DNA of 64,000 bases, taken from the NCBI GenBank assembly GCA_910587245.1, contig CAJULX010000003.1:31443-95442 (forward strand), in the 5' to 3' direction. Below the pieces are notes generated by a model. The model was not told where the DNA came from. It saw nothing but the letters and a program-made list of their open reading frames with translations, and ran no database searches. The translations under genes were made by a program, and so were the position numbers. Shown piece by piece: positions 8,026-16,042 of this stretch. Positions within the stretch are counted from its first letter, which is position 1; each line of letters begins with the position of its first letter. Source of the DNA: Candidatus Gastranaerophilales bacterium. Its GTDB lineage: Bacteria; Cyanobacteriota; Vampirovibrionia; Gastranaerophilales; Gastranaerophilaceae.

Positions 8026-8167
8026 GCCGGTTCGGCTCCTGTGGGTGTTCGTCTTTTGCTCGTTTCGCTATCGCTGCCACTCACAAGTCTCACATCCTAC
8101 GTCGCCATCGTAGTGCACAATTGCCAATGCTCATCGCATTGCCAATCTTTGCACCGGCTTACGCATT
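8026..8167 (-). repeat. GC-rich 3'-end repeat, copy B (after SpoIID gene)
   Basis: Copy B, in the same orientation as copy A and again directly after a stop codon. The core 8104-8167 matches copy A in AGCCGGTGC, GGCAATGC, TGAGCATTG and GCACTACG with similar spacing. Copy B has an extra GC-rich 3' part back to 8026, where GCCGGT (8026-8031) is the inverted match of ACCGGC (8153-8158). The remainder up to the HU start (7891-8025) is AT-rich and should hold the HU promoter; I see no gene in it. Confidence 0.6.
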
Positions 8168-9046
8168 TTAATATTGATTTTTGGTTACGGAAAACTTAAC
8201 ATTTTTGTAAAAATAATTTAATATTTGATAAGCATTATAACCTTTGTTTGCAAGGTTGTTAGCTCCATGCTGGCTCATTCCTACGCCATGCCCGTTTTTC
8301 CTGATACCGTCATCGTATCCGGGTACGGATTTAATATAAGGCAAATCTTTTGCCCAAACAGCGCCCGAACCTACGGTTTTCCCGCCTGATGAAGCATGGT
8401 AATAAGCGGGGATTATTTTTCCGTCATGGGTTAAAACTATGCCTTTTGTTTCAAGCACTGCGCGTGTTGTGCGTTTTGTTTCAGCGGATGCACCGCCGTA
8501 TGTTTGATCCTGCGGAGTATCTTTAAGGTCATATCCCATGGATTTTCTTTTGCCGAGGTTTGCTATAGCATAGCTTCTTGCAGCAATTGCCTGTGCCTTA
8601 TGCGCTTCAATATTCCATCCCGGGGGCATTTCTGCAGGAATAACACCCATTAAATATTCTTCAAGCGCAACGTTATTTACAACAATTAATTTCTTGTGGT
8701 AGTTGTAGATTACAATATCGCCTCTGTACCATCTTTTTTTAGTGGCTAAAAAGCCTTTAGGCTCTTTATTTTGAACAATGATAAAATTTGTTCCGAGGTT
8801 ATAATATTTTCCGTTAATTTTTATAACCAGAGTGTCATTATGGGCTTTAATCGTATACGGCACAAGGGCTTTTGTATAATATAAAGGTTTTTTGCTTCTG
8901 CCGTCTATAATCTGACCTGCTTTTGATGTTCCTACATAAGTTTGTTTGATATTTTCATCCAAACCGATTTTTATTGCATGGCATGGGGAAACATTAATGA
9001 ATAATGCTGATATTAGTAATATTAATGTGATGCAATACTTTTTCAT
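8168..9046 (-). CDS. SpoIID/LytB domain protein, secreted
   Basis: 292-residue protein with a signal peptide (about 1-24) and a SpoIID domain. SpoIID proteins are lytic transglycosylases that cut denuded or stem-peptide-free glycan strands. The signature segments are present: the catalytic-region PAEMPPGWNIEAHKAQAIAA and the C-terminal GHGVGMSQHGANNLA. No other sporulation genes are present, and similar proteins are common in non-sporing bacteria as cell-wall enzymes. A larger paralogue is at 17682. Monocistronic. Confidence 0.9.
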   Translation of the reverse strand: MKKYCITLILLISALFINVSPCHAIKIGLDENIKQTYVGTSKAGQIIDGRSKKPLYYTKALVPYTIKAHNDTLVIKINGKYYNLGTNFIIVQNKEPKGFLATKKRWYRGDIVIYNYHKKLIVVNNVALEEYLMGVIPAEMPPGWNIEAHKAQAIAARSYAIANLGKRKSMGYDLKDTPQDQTYGGASAETKRTTRAVLETKGIVLTHDGKIIPAYYHASSGGKTVGSGAVWAKDLPYIKSVPGYDDGIRKNGHGVGMSQHGANNLANKGYNAYQILNYFYKNVKFSVTKNQY

Positions 9047-9097
9047 AATTAAATTTTATTAAGACCCGCCTGAATAGTCATCAAACAAATACAGTAT

Positions 9098-9400
9098 TTA
9101 TTTTTCTGCAGTATTTTTAAACGCCGCTATAATTTTAAAAGAGATTTCCCGTTTTGCTTCATCTTCCATGGCTTTTAAGTATTCAAGAGCCATAAAATAT
9201 TTAGCGCTTTCGTCCTGTCTTTTGTACCAAAAACAATCGAAATTATTCTGCCCGTTTTCTAAAGAAAGCTCAACACCCAGGTTTTTAGCTTCCTTTATTA
9301 TAAAATCCGCCATCGTATTCTTTTTTTCATTGTCTGAATTTTGAATTAAATTAATGGCATTTGTTATAACAGGGTCAGCATCATACCAACGTTTATTCAT
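9098..9400 (-). CDS. Small hypothetical protein
   Basis: 100-residue, mostly helical soluble protein beginning MNKRWYDADPVITNAINLIQ. It has no signal peptide or membrane segment. Charged helices and the phrase YFMALEYLKAMEDEAK suggest a small alpha-helical bundle. It lies between the SpoIID gene and enolase with gaps on each side. I do not recognise the family. Confidence 0.6.
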   Translation of the reverse strand: MNKRWYDADPVITNAINLIQNSDNEKKNTMADFIIKEAKNLGVELSLENGQNNFDCFWYKRQDESAKYFMALEYLKAMEDEAKREISFKIIAAFKNTAEK

Positions 9401-9487
9401 TTGCTTTCAGCATAGAAAAAAACCTTCAAAATGTCAATTTTGTAATGATTTTTTAATATAATTTACACATACCTTTACCGTTTAAAA

Positions 9488-10837
9488 TTATTCACAGCAC
9501 CCTCCTTCACATCCCTGACATTCGCAGTGTTTTCCGATATCTTCCAAATTAATATCTTTAATACTGCTAAAAGCGCCAAAGCCTAAATATTTTGACCCGA
9601 AACCGAGTTCTTCTTCAATCCTTATAAGCCTGTTATACTTTGAAACTCTGTCGCTTCTTGACATTGAACCTGTTTTTATGAGTCCTGAATTCAGCCCCAC
9701 GGCTAAATCCGCAATAAATGTATCTTCCGTTTCGCCCGATCTGTGGGAAATTATTGTTGTATATCCGTGTTTTAGAGCTAAATTTACCGTATCGAAAGTC
9801 TCGGAAAGCGTCCCTATCTGGTTTGGCTTAATTAATATTGAATTTGCGATTCCTTTTTGAATACCTGTACTCAGCCTGCAGACATTTGTAACAAAAAGGT
9901 CATCTCCTACAAGCTGGCATTTTTTACCGATTTTTTCCGTCAAAAGTTTCCATCCTTCAAAATCATCTTCCGCCATGCCGTCTTCTATTGAAATTATCGG
10001 ATATTTATTCACCCATCTTTCAAGAAATTCCGCCATCTGCGCGCTTGTGAAGGTTTTATTCTCACCTTTTAAATTGTATTTTCCGTCTTCGTAAAATTCG
10101 CTTGATGCAATATCAAGGCAAATTTTAACATCATTTGTTGTATATCCCGCTTTTTTTATTGCTTCAAGTATTATTTCAACCGCTTCTTCATTAGAATTTA
10201 AATCAGGCGCATATCCGCCTTCATCCCCGACTGATGTATTGTATCCTTTATTTTTTAAGATTTTACCCAGGGTGTGAAAGATTTCAGACCCCATCCTTAC
10301 AGCTTCGCTGAAATTCAGCGCCCCTGCGGGTGTTATCATAAATTCCTGAAAATCAATGTTATTATTTGCATGTGCTCCGCCGTTTAAAATATTCATCATC
10401 GGAGTCGGCAGAATTGAAGCGTTGATTCCTCCAAGATAACGGTATAAAGGGGTATTTAAAGCTGAACTTGCAGCACGTGCTGCGGCTAAAGATACGGCAA
10501 GAATTGCATTTCCCCCGAGCCTTGATTTATTTTTTGTCCCGTCCAAATTTATTAAAATATTATCGATTTCTCTCTGGTTCAATACGCTGAGCCCTATAAT
10601 TGCAGGTGATATAATTGAATTTATATTATCAACCGCCTGCAATACTCCGCGCCCCATAAACATGGATTGCTCTTTATCGCGAAGTTCGACCGCTTCATAA
10701 GAACCTGTTGATGCGCCTGATGGTACGGAAGCACGCCCGAAACTCCCGTCTGATAAGAAAATATCCGCTTCAACCGTCGGATTTCCTCTTGAATCAATAA
10801 TTTGACGCGCTTTAACTTCTTCTATATATAAAGACAT
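9488..10837 (-). CDS. eno: Enolase with Cys-rich C-terminal tail
   Basis: Glycolytic enolase (2-phosphoglycerate to phosphoenolpyruvate). The family landmarks are all there: N-terminal ARQIIDSRGNPTVEADI, the GGAHANNNIDFQEFM loop, the metal-site SIEDGMAEDD and GDDLFVTN, the catalytic-Lys KPNQIGTLSET and the SHRSGETED signature. At 449 residues it exceeds the usual length of about 430. The excess is a tail (436-449) with five Cys and one His in 13 residues, which resembles a metal-binding or redox handle. Monocistronic. Confidence 0.95.
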   Translation of the reverse strand: MSLYIEEVKARQIIDSRGNPTVEADIFLSDGSFGRASVPSGASTGSYEAVELRDKEQSMFMGRGVLQAVDNINSIISPAIIGLSVLNQREIDNILINLDGTKNKSRLGGNAILAVSLAAARAASSALNTPLYRYLGGINASILPTPMMNILNGGAHANNNIDFQEFMITPAGALNFSEAVRMGSEIFHTLGKILKNKGYNTSVGDEGGYAPDLNSNEEAVEIILEAIKKAGYTTNDVKICLDIASSEFYEDGKYNLKGENKTFTSAQMAEFLERWVNKYPIISIEDGMAEDDFEGWKLLTEKIGKKCQLVGDDLFVTNVCRLSTGIQKGIANSILIKPNQIGTLSETFDTVNLALKHGYTTIISHRSGETEDTFIADLAVGLNSGLIKTGSMSRSDRVSKYNRLIRIEEELGFGSKYLGFGAFSSIKDINLEDIGKHCECQGCEGGCCE

Positions 10838-11048
10838 ATTTTTTTCCCGCCTTTCTTTTAAATAATATTTAATTATTGACGTTTGAATAACGGGTGCAAT
10901 CAGTAAATATAATCAGACAGGCGGGTAGTAATATTATTTTTGTATTAATTTTTGTAATGTTTCGATACAAAAATTAACGGCATATAACAAAAGAAAATAT
11001 TCAGAAGCCTTATTGATTATAAAGTTTACAACTTAAAGGAATTTTAAA

Positions 11049-12005
11049 ATGAACATTACCCCCGTTAATATTTTTCCAATGACAAATATTAGTTATTCAA
11101 AACAACCTTTAAATAAAAATAAAGTATCTTCCATGCCAGCTGCATGCGGAATGACATCCGCGCAAAGCCTTGCTTTCGGCGCGGCAAGAAAAACCGAAAC
11201 AAGAAGAGCCTCAGGAATTTACAGAAGAATACCCGTAGACAGGAAAAAGCTTGAAACAATAAACAAAACTCTTAATGCATATAAAGAAACGCTCCCTGCG
11301 GCAGAAAAAACTTTTAATAACTATGCAAATATTTATGAAAATTCAAAAAATGAAGCAGCGGAAGCATTTGAAACATCTTCTCCAAAATGCGATGAAGAAG
11401 GAAATTACCGCTGTGCCAAAGGTACGAACATTACATCCGATATATGCAGCGTAAGCAAAGCTTTTACATATAATATATATAACGATACATTAAACAGTTA
11501 TAAAGAAGGTTTCATAAATTCAACAAGCCCGCTTCCTGACGGAATAAGAGAAATTAAAAAAGGCGTTATACTTAACCCCGGTGATACGGAAGGTGAATAT
11601 TTCGAGGGCAGAATCTATGACACAAGCAGTTTTAAAAAAGGTGCAAACAATTTAAATACAACGGAAAAAATAATTGCTTTTGACAGCGAAACAAACGGAA
11701 TGTTAAAATACTCTGAAAATGTACTTGGCGATGATGATAAAGGTTTCTCACGTGATTTTGCGGCAAAAACCTTAACATTTAACGATGACGGTACACCTTT
11801 AAGCTACAGAGAAAAAGCGGAATACCATGAACGCGATGATTACGATTCTGCAAAAAAAGTAATCATATTTGCAAAAGATGACGAAGGAAACACTGTTCCC
11901 AAGTATTATTATGAAGACTGGAGATGTTTAAATAAACAAAACAGAGTAACATACAGCTATAAGGCAGAGCGCCTCAGCGACGGAAGCTGGATAGTAAAAA
12001 GATAA
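11049..12005 (+). CDS. Hypothetical protein with N-terminal F-G segment
   Basis: 318-residue unrecognised protein. It opens MNITPVNIFPMTNISY and reaches an AQSLAFGAARKTETRR segment at about 40-55, the pattern shared by several proteins in this window. The rest is charged, with Tyr/Asp/Glu-rich beta-type stretches (about 190-318) and no membrane segment. Ribosome site AAAGGA precedes the ATG. It is followed 15 bases later by another protein with the same kind of opening, so the two are probably an operon. No function can be assigned. Confidence 0.72.
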   Translation: MNITPVNIFPMTNISYSKQPLNKNKVSSMPAACGMTSAQSLAFGAARKTETRRASGIYRRIPVDRKKLETINKTLNAYKETLPAAEKTFNNYANIYENSKNEAAEAFETSSPKCDEEGNYRCAKGTNITSDICSVSKAFTYNIYNDTLNSYKEGFINSTSPLPDGIREIKKGVILNPGDTEGEYFEGRIYDTSSFKKGANNLNTTEKIIAFDSETNGMLKYSENVLGDDDKGFSRDFAAKTLTFNDDGTPLSYREKAEYHERDDYDSAKKVIIFAKDDEGNTVPKYYYEDWRCLNKQNRVTYSYKAERLSDGSWIVKR

Positions 12006-12020
12006 AAAAGGATTTAAATA

Positions 12021-12668
12021 ATGAATATTGCACCCGTATCATTAAGTTTAATTTCTAAAACAACCGCACTCCCTGCTTTTGGTGTAAAAAGCAAAACGCA
12101 CAAAAAAGAAAACAGTATACAAAAAGATATTTTTGTAAAAAATGACGGTTATACAAAGCAATATAAAGCCCTTGTTCTTAAATCAAACCGTGCGGAAAGA
12201 GAAGCTGCAGAAAATGAAACCGAATTTGATAAATTAAATTCCAATGATATTAAATTTCTTCTGGATATAAGGGATTATGATAAATTTAAAGCCGTGATTT
12301 CCACCCCTGTAGAAGAAGAAAAATGGGATGGAACAGATAAATTAAATATATTTTTCTTTACAAATGCCGATGCAACAGGTCAGCTTGCAAAAAGATTAAA
12401 CAAAAACGGCGACAGGGTGCTTCTTAAAAAATTATTAATGCAGCAAAGAGGCTATGGCGGAAAAACAGTATTCCATGACATAGCAAAGCAGGATGATATT
12501 AAAAAAGCCCATGCTCTTAAAAATAATCTCTCGGTAAAAGAATTTAAAAAATTTATGAAAGCAAAAGATGATTACGGCATCACTCCTTATTCAATTGCGC
12601 AGGATGAGGATAATCGCGTAAAAGCTTTGGTTGAGCCGCTTTTTGCATATGATTTTCCCGAATATTAA
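12021..12668 (+). CDS. Hypothetical protein, possible ankyrin-like repeats
   Basis: 215-residue protein opening MNIAPVSLSLISK and continuing to LPAFGVKSK, similar to its upstream neighbour. The second half has two stretches reminiscent of ankyrin repeats: GKTVFHDIAKQDDIKKAHAL (about 150-169) and DDYGITPYSIAQDEDN (about 187-202), though the consensus is weak. Strong spacing to the upstream gene suggests one transcript. No catalytic motif is visible; a protein-binding role is only a guess. Confidence 0.7.
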   Translation: MNIAPVSLSLISKTTALPAFGVKSKTHKKENSIQKDIFVKNDGYTKQYKALVLKSNRAEREAAENETEFDKLNSNDIKFLLDIRDYDKFKAVISTPVEEEKWDGTDKLNIFFFTNADATGQLAKRLNKNGDRVLLKKLLMQQRGYGGKTVFHDIAKQDDIKKAHALKNNLSVKEFKKFMKAKDDYGITPYSIAQDEDNRVKALVEPLFAYDFPEY

Positions 12669-12774
12669 TAAATTTTTATATCCATATAAAGATTATATTA
12701 AAAAATCCGAATTTTCATTTTTTTTACTCTATAATTTAAAACGAAAATAAGAAATACTGTTAAAAGGAGAAAAG

Positions 12775-13095
12775 ATGCAGGCGGTTCTAAGCTCAAAAGA
12801 AATTTCAAACGGTAATTTAACACAAACTCTTGAAAGATTATTTAATGATTTAGATACAGCGGATAATATGACAAAAAATGCCATAGAAAATGACGTTGTA
12901 AGATTCGGCTCCGAAGCTGCAGATTTTCTTGTTAATAAAATCAGAACGGCAAAAGGTGCCCAAAGAGGGGTTGCTGCCATGAGCTTAATCAGAATAGGCG
13001 AAGATTCAATTGAGCCTTTAAGACAGGAAGCCGTTAAAGATAAAGATTTTCAATGGATTGCAAACTATCTGATAAGAGAAATTACAGGCCGTTAA
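12775..13095 (+). CDS. Small HEAT-repeat-like protein
   Basis: 106-residue all-helical soluble protein with an excellent ribosome site (AAAAGGAGAAAAG) before the ATG. Helices of the form 'GAQRGVAAMSLIRIGEDSIE' (about 62-81) match a HEAT-like repeat, as found in small scaffold or lyase-accessory proteins. The sequence is too short to be a phycobilin lyase. Function unknown. Confidence 0.7.
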   Translation: MQAVLSSKEISNGNLTQTLERLFNDLDTADNMTKNAIENDVVRFGSEAADFLVNKIRTAKGAQRGVAAMSLIRIGEDSIEPLRQEAVKDKDFQWIANYLIREITGR

Positions 13096-13187
13096 TCCAT
13101 AAAAATAAAATAATCTTTTAGTATAATAAAAGAGATTAAAATAACCCGAATAAAATAGTCATTTTTGGCAATGAATACAAGATTGTG

Positions 13188-13231
13188 AAAGTGCATAATT
13201 CAATCAAAAGATAAAATGAATTATGCACTTT
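13188..13231 (+). terminator. 15-bp perfect inverted repeat before the SLH gene
   Basis: AAAGTGCATAATTCA (13188-13202) and its exact complement (13217-13231) enclose a 14-base AT-rich loop, with TTT and further U-rich sequence after. It lies between the HEAT-like gene and the SLH gene, 45 bases before the SLH start. It may be the terminator of the upstream gene, or a stabilising 5' leader hairpin of the abundant SLH mRNA; the position allows both. Confidence 0.6.
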
Positions 13232-13276
13232 TTGCATTTTTAAAGCTTAAAGTTAATCTTTATTAAAGGAGGAAAG

Positions 13277-15259
13277 ATGACTATTAAAAAATTCGTATTA
13301 ACAGCAACAGCAGTAGCAACAGTATTTGCATGCACAGTACCTGTTAGCTTTGCGGCATGTTCTACAGGGGCAGCTTGTCCGATAGATTCACTTCAAAAAG
13401 TAAACCCCAACATTGCAACATGTTCAAAATGCAAATCAACAATGGATTCTTGCAAATGTAAAAAAAAGGGTTTTTTCAGTTTTTTGAAAAGAAACAAGTG
13501 CAACCCTTGCGAAACGGGAGCAGCAGCACCGTGCGATCCTTGCAAAGTGAAAAAAAATGATTGTGATCCTTGCAAAAAAGCAAAACCTGCCTGCGATAAA
13601 TGCTCTACAGGTGTTGGTTCAAGCTGTTTAAATCAAAGAACACATTCAAACATGCAGGTTTATGCATACCCGGGTGCAATTTATTCACCTGCAAACGTGG
13701 CTGTAACCGGTGAATTAAATAACAATTCATCTATTACAGACCAAACAATCGCTGAAATTCCCGTGGTTCCCGGTGTTCGTCTATCTGATGAATGCATAAC
13801 AGGCGCAGCAGCTCCTATTATCGATCAGGCTTTATTACCGCCTAAAGAAGATTGCTGCCCCGGTGCAAACGTACAATCACCAAATTCTATGCAGGCAATC
13901 TACAAGGAAATGGAACCTGTAAAAACCGATTGCGGATGTACTACAGGCGCTGCAGCAAACAGTGTAAGCGGCAACAACTATCCTGACGTTCCGAACAGAT
14001 ACTGGGCTTCTGAAGATATCAACCGTTTAACAGATAAATGTGTTGTAGTAGGATATCCTGACGATTTCTTCAAACCCAATCAATTCGTAACCAGAGCTGA
14101 AATGGCTGCTATGGTTGTAAAAGGTTTCAACCTTGAATCAACTGCTATGACAGCAAACGGAAACTTCTCAGATGTTCCTTACAGCCACTGGGCACATGAT
14201 TTTATTAATAAAGGTGTAAGCGCTGATATGCTTGCAGGCCATTCAAATAATAAATTCTTACCGAACCACCACATTACAAGAGCAGAAGCTTTAACTATTA
14301 TGTCTAAAGGCTTAAAATGCCCTATGGATAACTGCAAAGCAGAAGAAATCTTAAGCCAGTACAGAGATGGCAGCGCTGTTCCAAACTGGGCAAGAGAATG
14401 TGTAGCTAAAGCAATTGACGTTGGTGCTCTTAAAGATTCTAAAACTTCTGATTTAATCAGACCTAATGAAAATGCTACAAGAGCAGAAATCGCTTCAATG
14501 CTTCAAAACACAAGAATTGCAGGCGGATATGATAAAAATGCTCCTGAAATGACAGCAACAGGTCCTTCTAAACCGACTTTCGTTGAAAAAGAAACTCCTG
14601 TGTGCATTCCTACCCTTCAATTAACAATGAAAGACCAGGTAAACGCTAAAAACGCTAACGTTGGCGAACAATTTGCAGCTGAAACTATTCATGAAATCAC
14701 TGTAAACGGTGTAACTTACCCTGCAGGAAGCCGCGTTAACGGTAAAATTACCGAAGTTATAAGACCTTCTAAATGCAACCCCGGCGCAATTAAACTTTCA
14801 TTCACCGAAATCGTCGGCTGCGACGGATGCAAACAAATGCTTCCAAAACAGGTATTAACAGCTAAAGTTGAAAAATGTAAAGATGTTAACCCTGTTGTAA
14901 GATTAATCCAGATGCCGTTCACATTCGTAGGCTCTACTTTAGGTCTTGCAGGACGTACGGTTGGCGGTGCAGCTATCGGCTTAAGCAACGCTGTTGAAGG
15001 CTTATTCGACCAGGCAGGTACAGGTACGGGCGAAATCCTTTCAGGACAATTTAAAGCCGGCGGCAGAAGCTACATTGACGGTATCAAAACTACTTTAAAA
15101 GCTCCTGTTGACATCGTAAGAACTGCAGCTGTAGGTACAGCAGGCTTATTCAACAATACTGTTGATGAAATCGCTTATGTTGTAGACGGTTCAGGCAACA
15201 AAATCACAAGGGTAAATCCTAAAGACAAAATGACTATCGCTTTTGGTAACGACAGATAA
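13277..15259 (+). CDS. Cys-rich SLH-domain envelope protein
   Basis: 660-residue secreted protein with a signal peptide (about 1-27). Residues 28-225 are Cys-rich, with five C-x-TG-A/V-x motifs (Cys28, 78, 109, 173, 221) among CxxC and CDPCK clusters. Three SLH domains follow (about 235-283, 297-345, 361-412), each ending in a TRAE motif; SLH domains bind pyruvylated or other secondary wall polymers. A beta-rich domain (about 447-530) matches two smaller exported proteins in this window. The C-terminal part has amphipathic Gly/Ala-rich stretches. The ribosome site AAAGGAGGAAAG is strong and the codon choice differs from its neighbours, both fitting an abundant envelope protein. It may act as an outer-membrane-to-wall tether as in related Gram-negatives; that is inference. 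Confidence 0.85.
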   Translation: MTIKKFVLTATAVATVFACTVPVSFAACSTGAACPIDSLQKVNPNIATCSKCKSTMDSCKCKKKGFFSFLKRNKCNPCETGAAAPCDPCKVKKNDCDPCKKAKPACDKCSTGVGSSCLNQRTHSNMQVYAYPGAIYSPANVAVTGELNNNSSITDQTIAEIPVVPGVRLSDECITGAAAPIIDQALLPPKEDCCPGANVQSPNSMQAIYKEMEPVKTDCGCTTGAAANSVSGNNYPDVPNRYWASEDINRLTDKCVVVGYPDDFFKPNQFVTRAEMAAMVVKGFNLESTAMTANGNFSDVPYSHWAHDFINKGVSADMLAGHSNNKFLPNHHITRAEALTIMSKGLKCPMDNCKAEEILSQYRDGSAVPNWARECVAKAIDVGALKDSKTSDLIRPNENATRAEIASMLQNTRIAGGYDKNAPEMTATGPSKPTFVEKETPVCIPTLQLTMKDQVNAKNANVGEQFAAETIHEITVNGVTYPAGSRVNGKITEVIRPSKCNPGAIKLSFTEIVGCDGCKQMLPKQVLTAKVEKCKDVNPVVRLIQMPFTFVGSTLGLAGRTVGGAAIGLSNAVEGLFDQAGTGTGEILSGQFKAGGRSYIDGIKTTLKAPVDIVRTAAVGTAGLFNNTVDEIAYVVDGSGNKITRVNPKDKMTIAFGNDR

Positions 15260-15344
15260 TTAAAATGCGTGTCATAAAGTCGATATTGATGAGTGGAATT
15301 ATTTCACTAAACGGAAAATAAAATCCAAACATATCAATAAAATA

Positions 15345-15374
15345 AAAACCGGAGTTTGTTACAACTCCGGTTTT
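15345..15374. terminator. Bidirectional terminator between SLH gene and yrdC
   Basis: A perfect 12-bp stem (AAAACCGGAGTT/AACTCCGGTTTT) with a 6-base loop and U-runs in both directions lies in the convergent gap. It can end the SLH transcript and that of the YrdC/MurJ/SpoIID operon. Confidence 0.88.
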
Positions 15375-15493
15375 TTGGTATTAAGTGTTTTATATTTTAA
15401 TATCTTGTTAATATTTTCAACCGTATCAGTCAGAGTATCTGAAATTATGGAGGCTTCAAAATGCTTGAGTAATATTTATTAAATTTTTTTATG

Positions 15494-16042
15494 TTATATT
15501 TCAACACTTCCCTGTCTTAGAATTACGGGGGTTTCACCCGTGCAGAGCACAACTGTGGATGAAACACCGATATTGCAAGGATTTTCGGGTTTAATTAATG
15601 TAATTTTTTTGCCGAATTTTTCTTTTGCTTCATTAAAATCCGCCGCAGGGGGCTCGTTTGAATAATTTAAAGATGTTGTTGCAAGAACTCCGCCTTTGAT
15701 TTCACCGCATAATTTTTGAAAGCCCGTATGGTTTGGAATTCTTATTCCCACTGTATTTTTACCCGATGTTATAAAATCAGGCATAAGATCTGTTTTTTCA
15801 TATATCAAAGTTAAAGCCCCGGGGAAATGAGTTTCCATAAGCTTTTTAGCATAATCAGGAATATTTTTTACATAAGGCATAAGGTTTTCAAGAGTATTGC
15901 TCATTAAAATCAAGGGTTTCGACCTGTCTCTGCCTTTTATTTCATAAATTTTATCAACCGCTTCCGTATCAAAAGGCAGGCACCCTAAACCCCACACGGT
16001 ATCGGTTTCAAACCCTAAAACCTCGCCTTTGCTTAATATCAT
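15494..16042 (-). CDS. Sua5/YrdC/TsaC-family threonylcarbamoyl-AMP synthase
   Basis: 182-residue YrdC-domain protein. TsaC makes threonylcarbamoyl-AMP for the t6A37 modification of tRNAs. The nucleotide/Thr-binding features are visible: ETDTVWGLGC near the start, KGRDRSKPL, and ATTSLNYSNEPP. The C-terminal domain of long Sua5 is absent, so it is the short TsaC form. Its start overlaps the last base of murJ's stop, which indicates translational coupling. Confidence 0.88.
   Translation of the reverse strand: MILSKGEVLGFETDTVWGLGCLPFDTEAVDKIYEIKGRDRSKPLILMSNTLENLMPYVKNIPDYAKKLMETHFPGALTLIYEKTDLMPDFITSGKNTVGIRIPNHTGFQKLCGEIKGGVLATTSLNYSNEPPAADFNEAKEKFGKKITLIKPENPCNIGVSSTVVLCTGETPVILRQGSVEI

Noticed and set aside
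8168..9046. Sporulation locus, from SpoIID similarity
   Set aside because: No other sporulation genes occur in the window and SpoIID-like wall enzymes are widespread in non-sporing bacteria.
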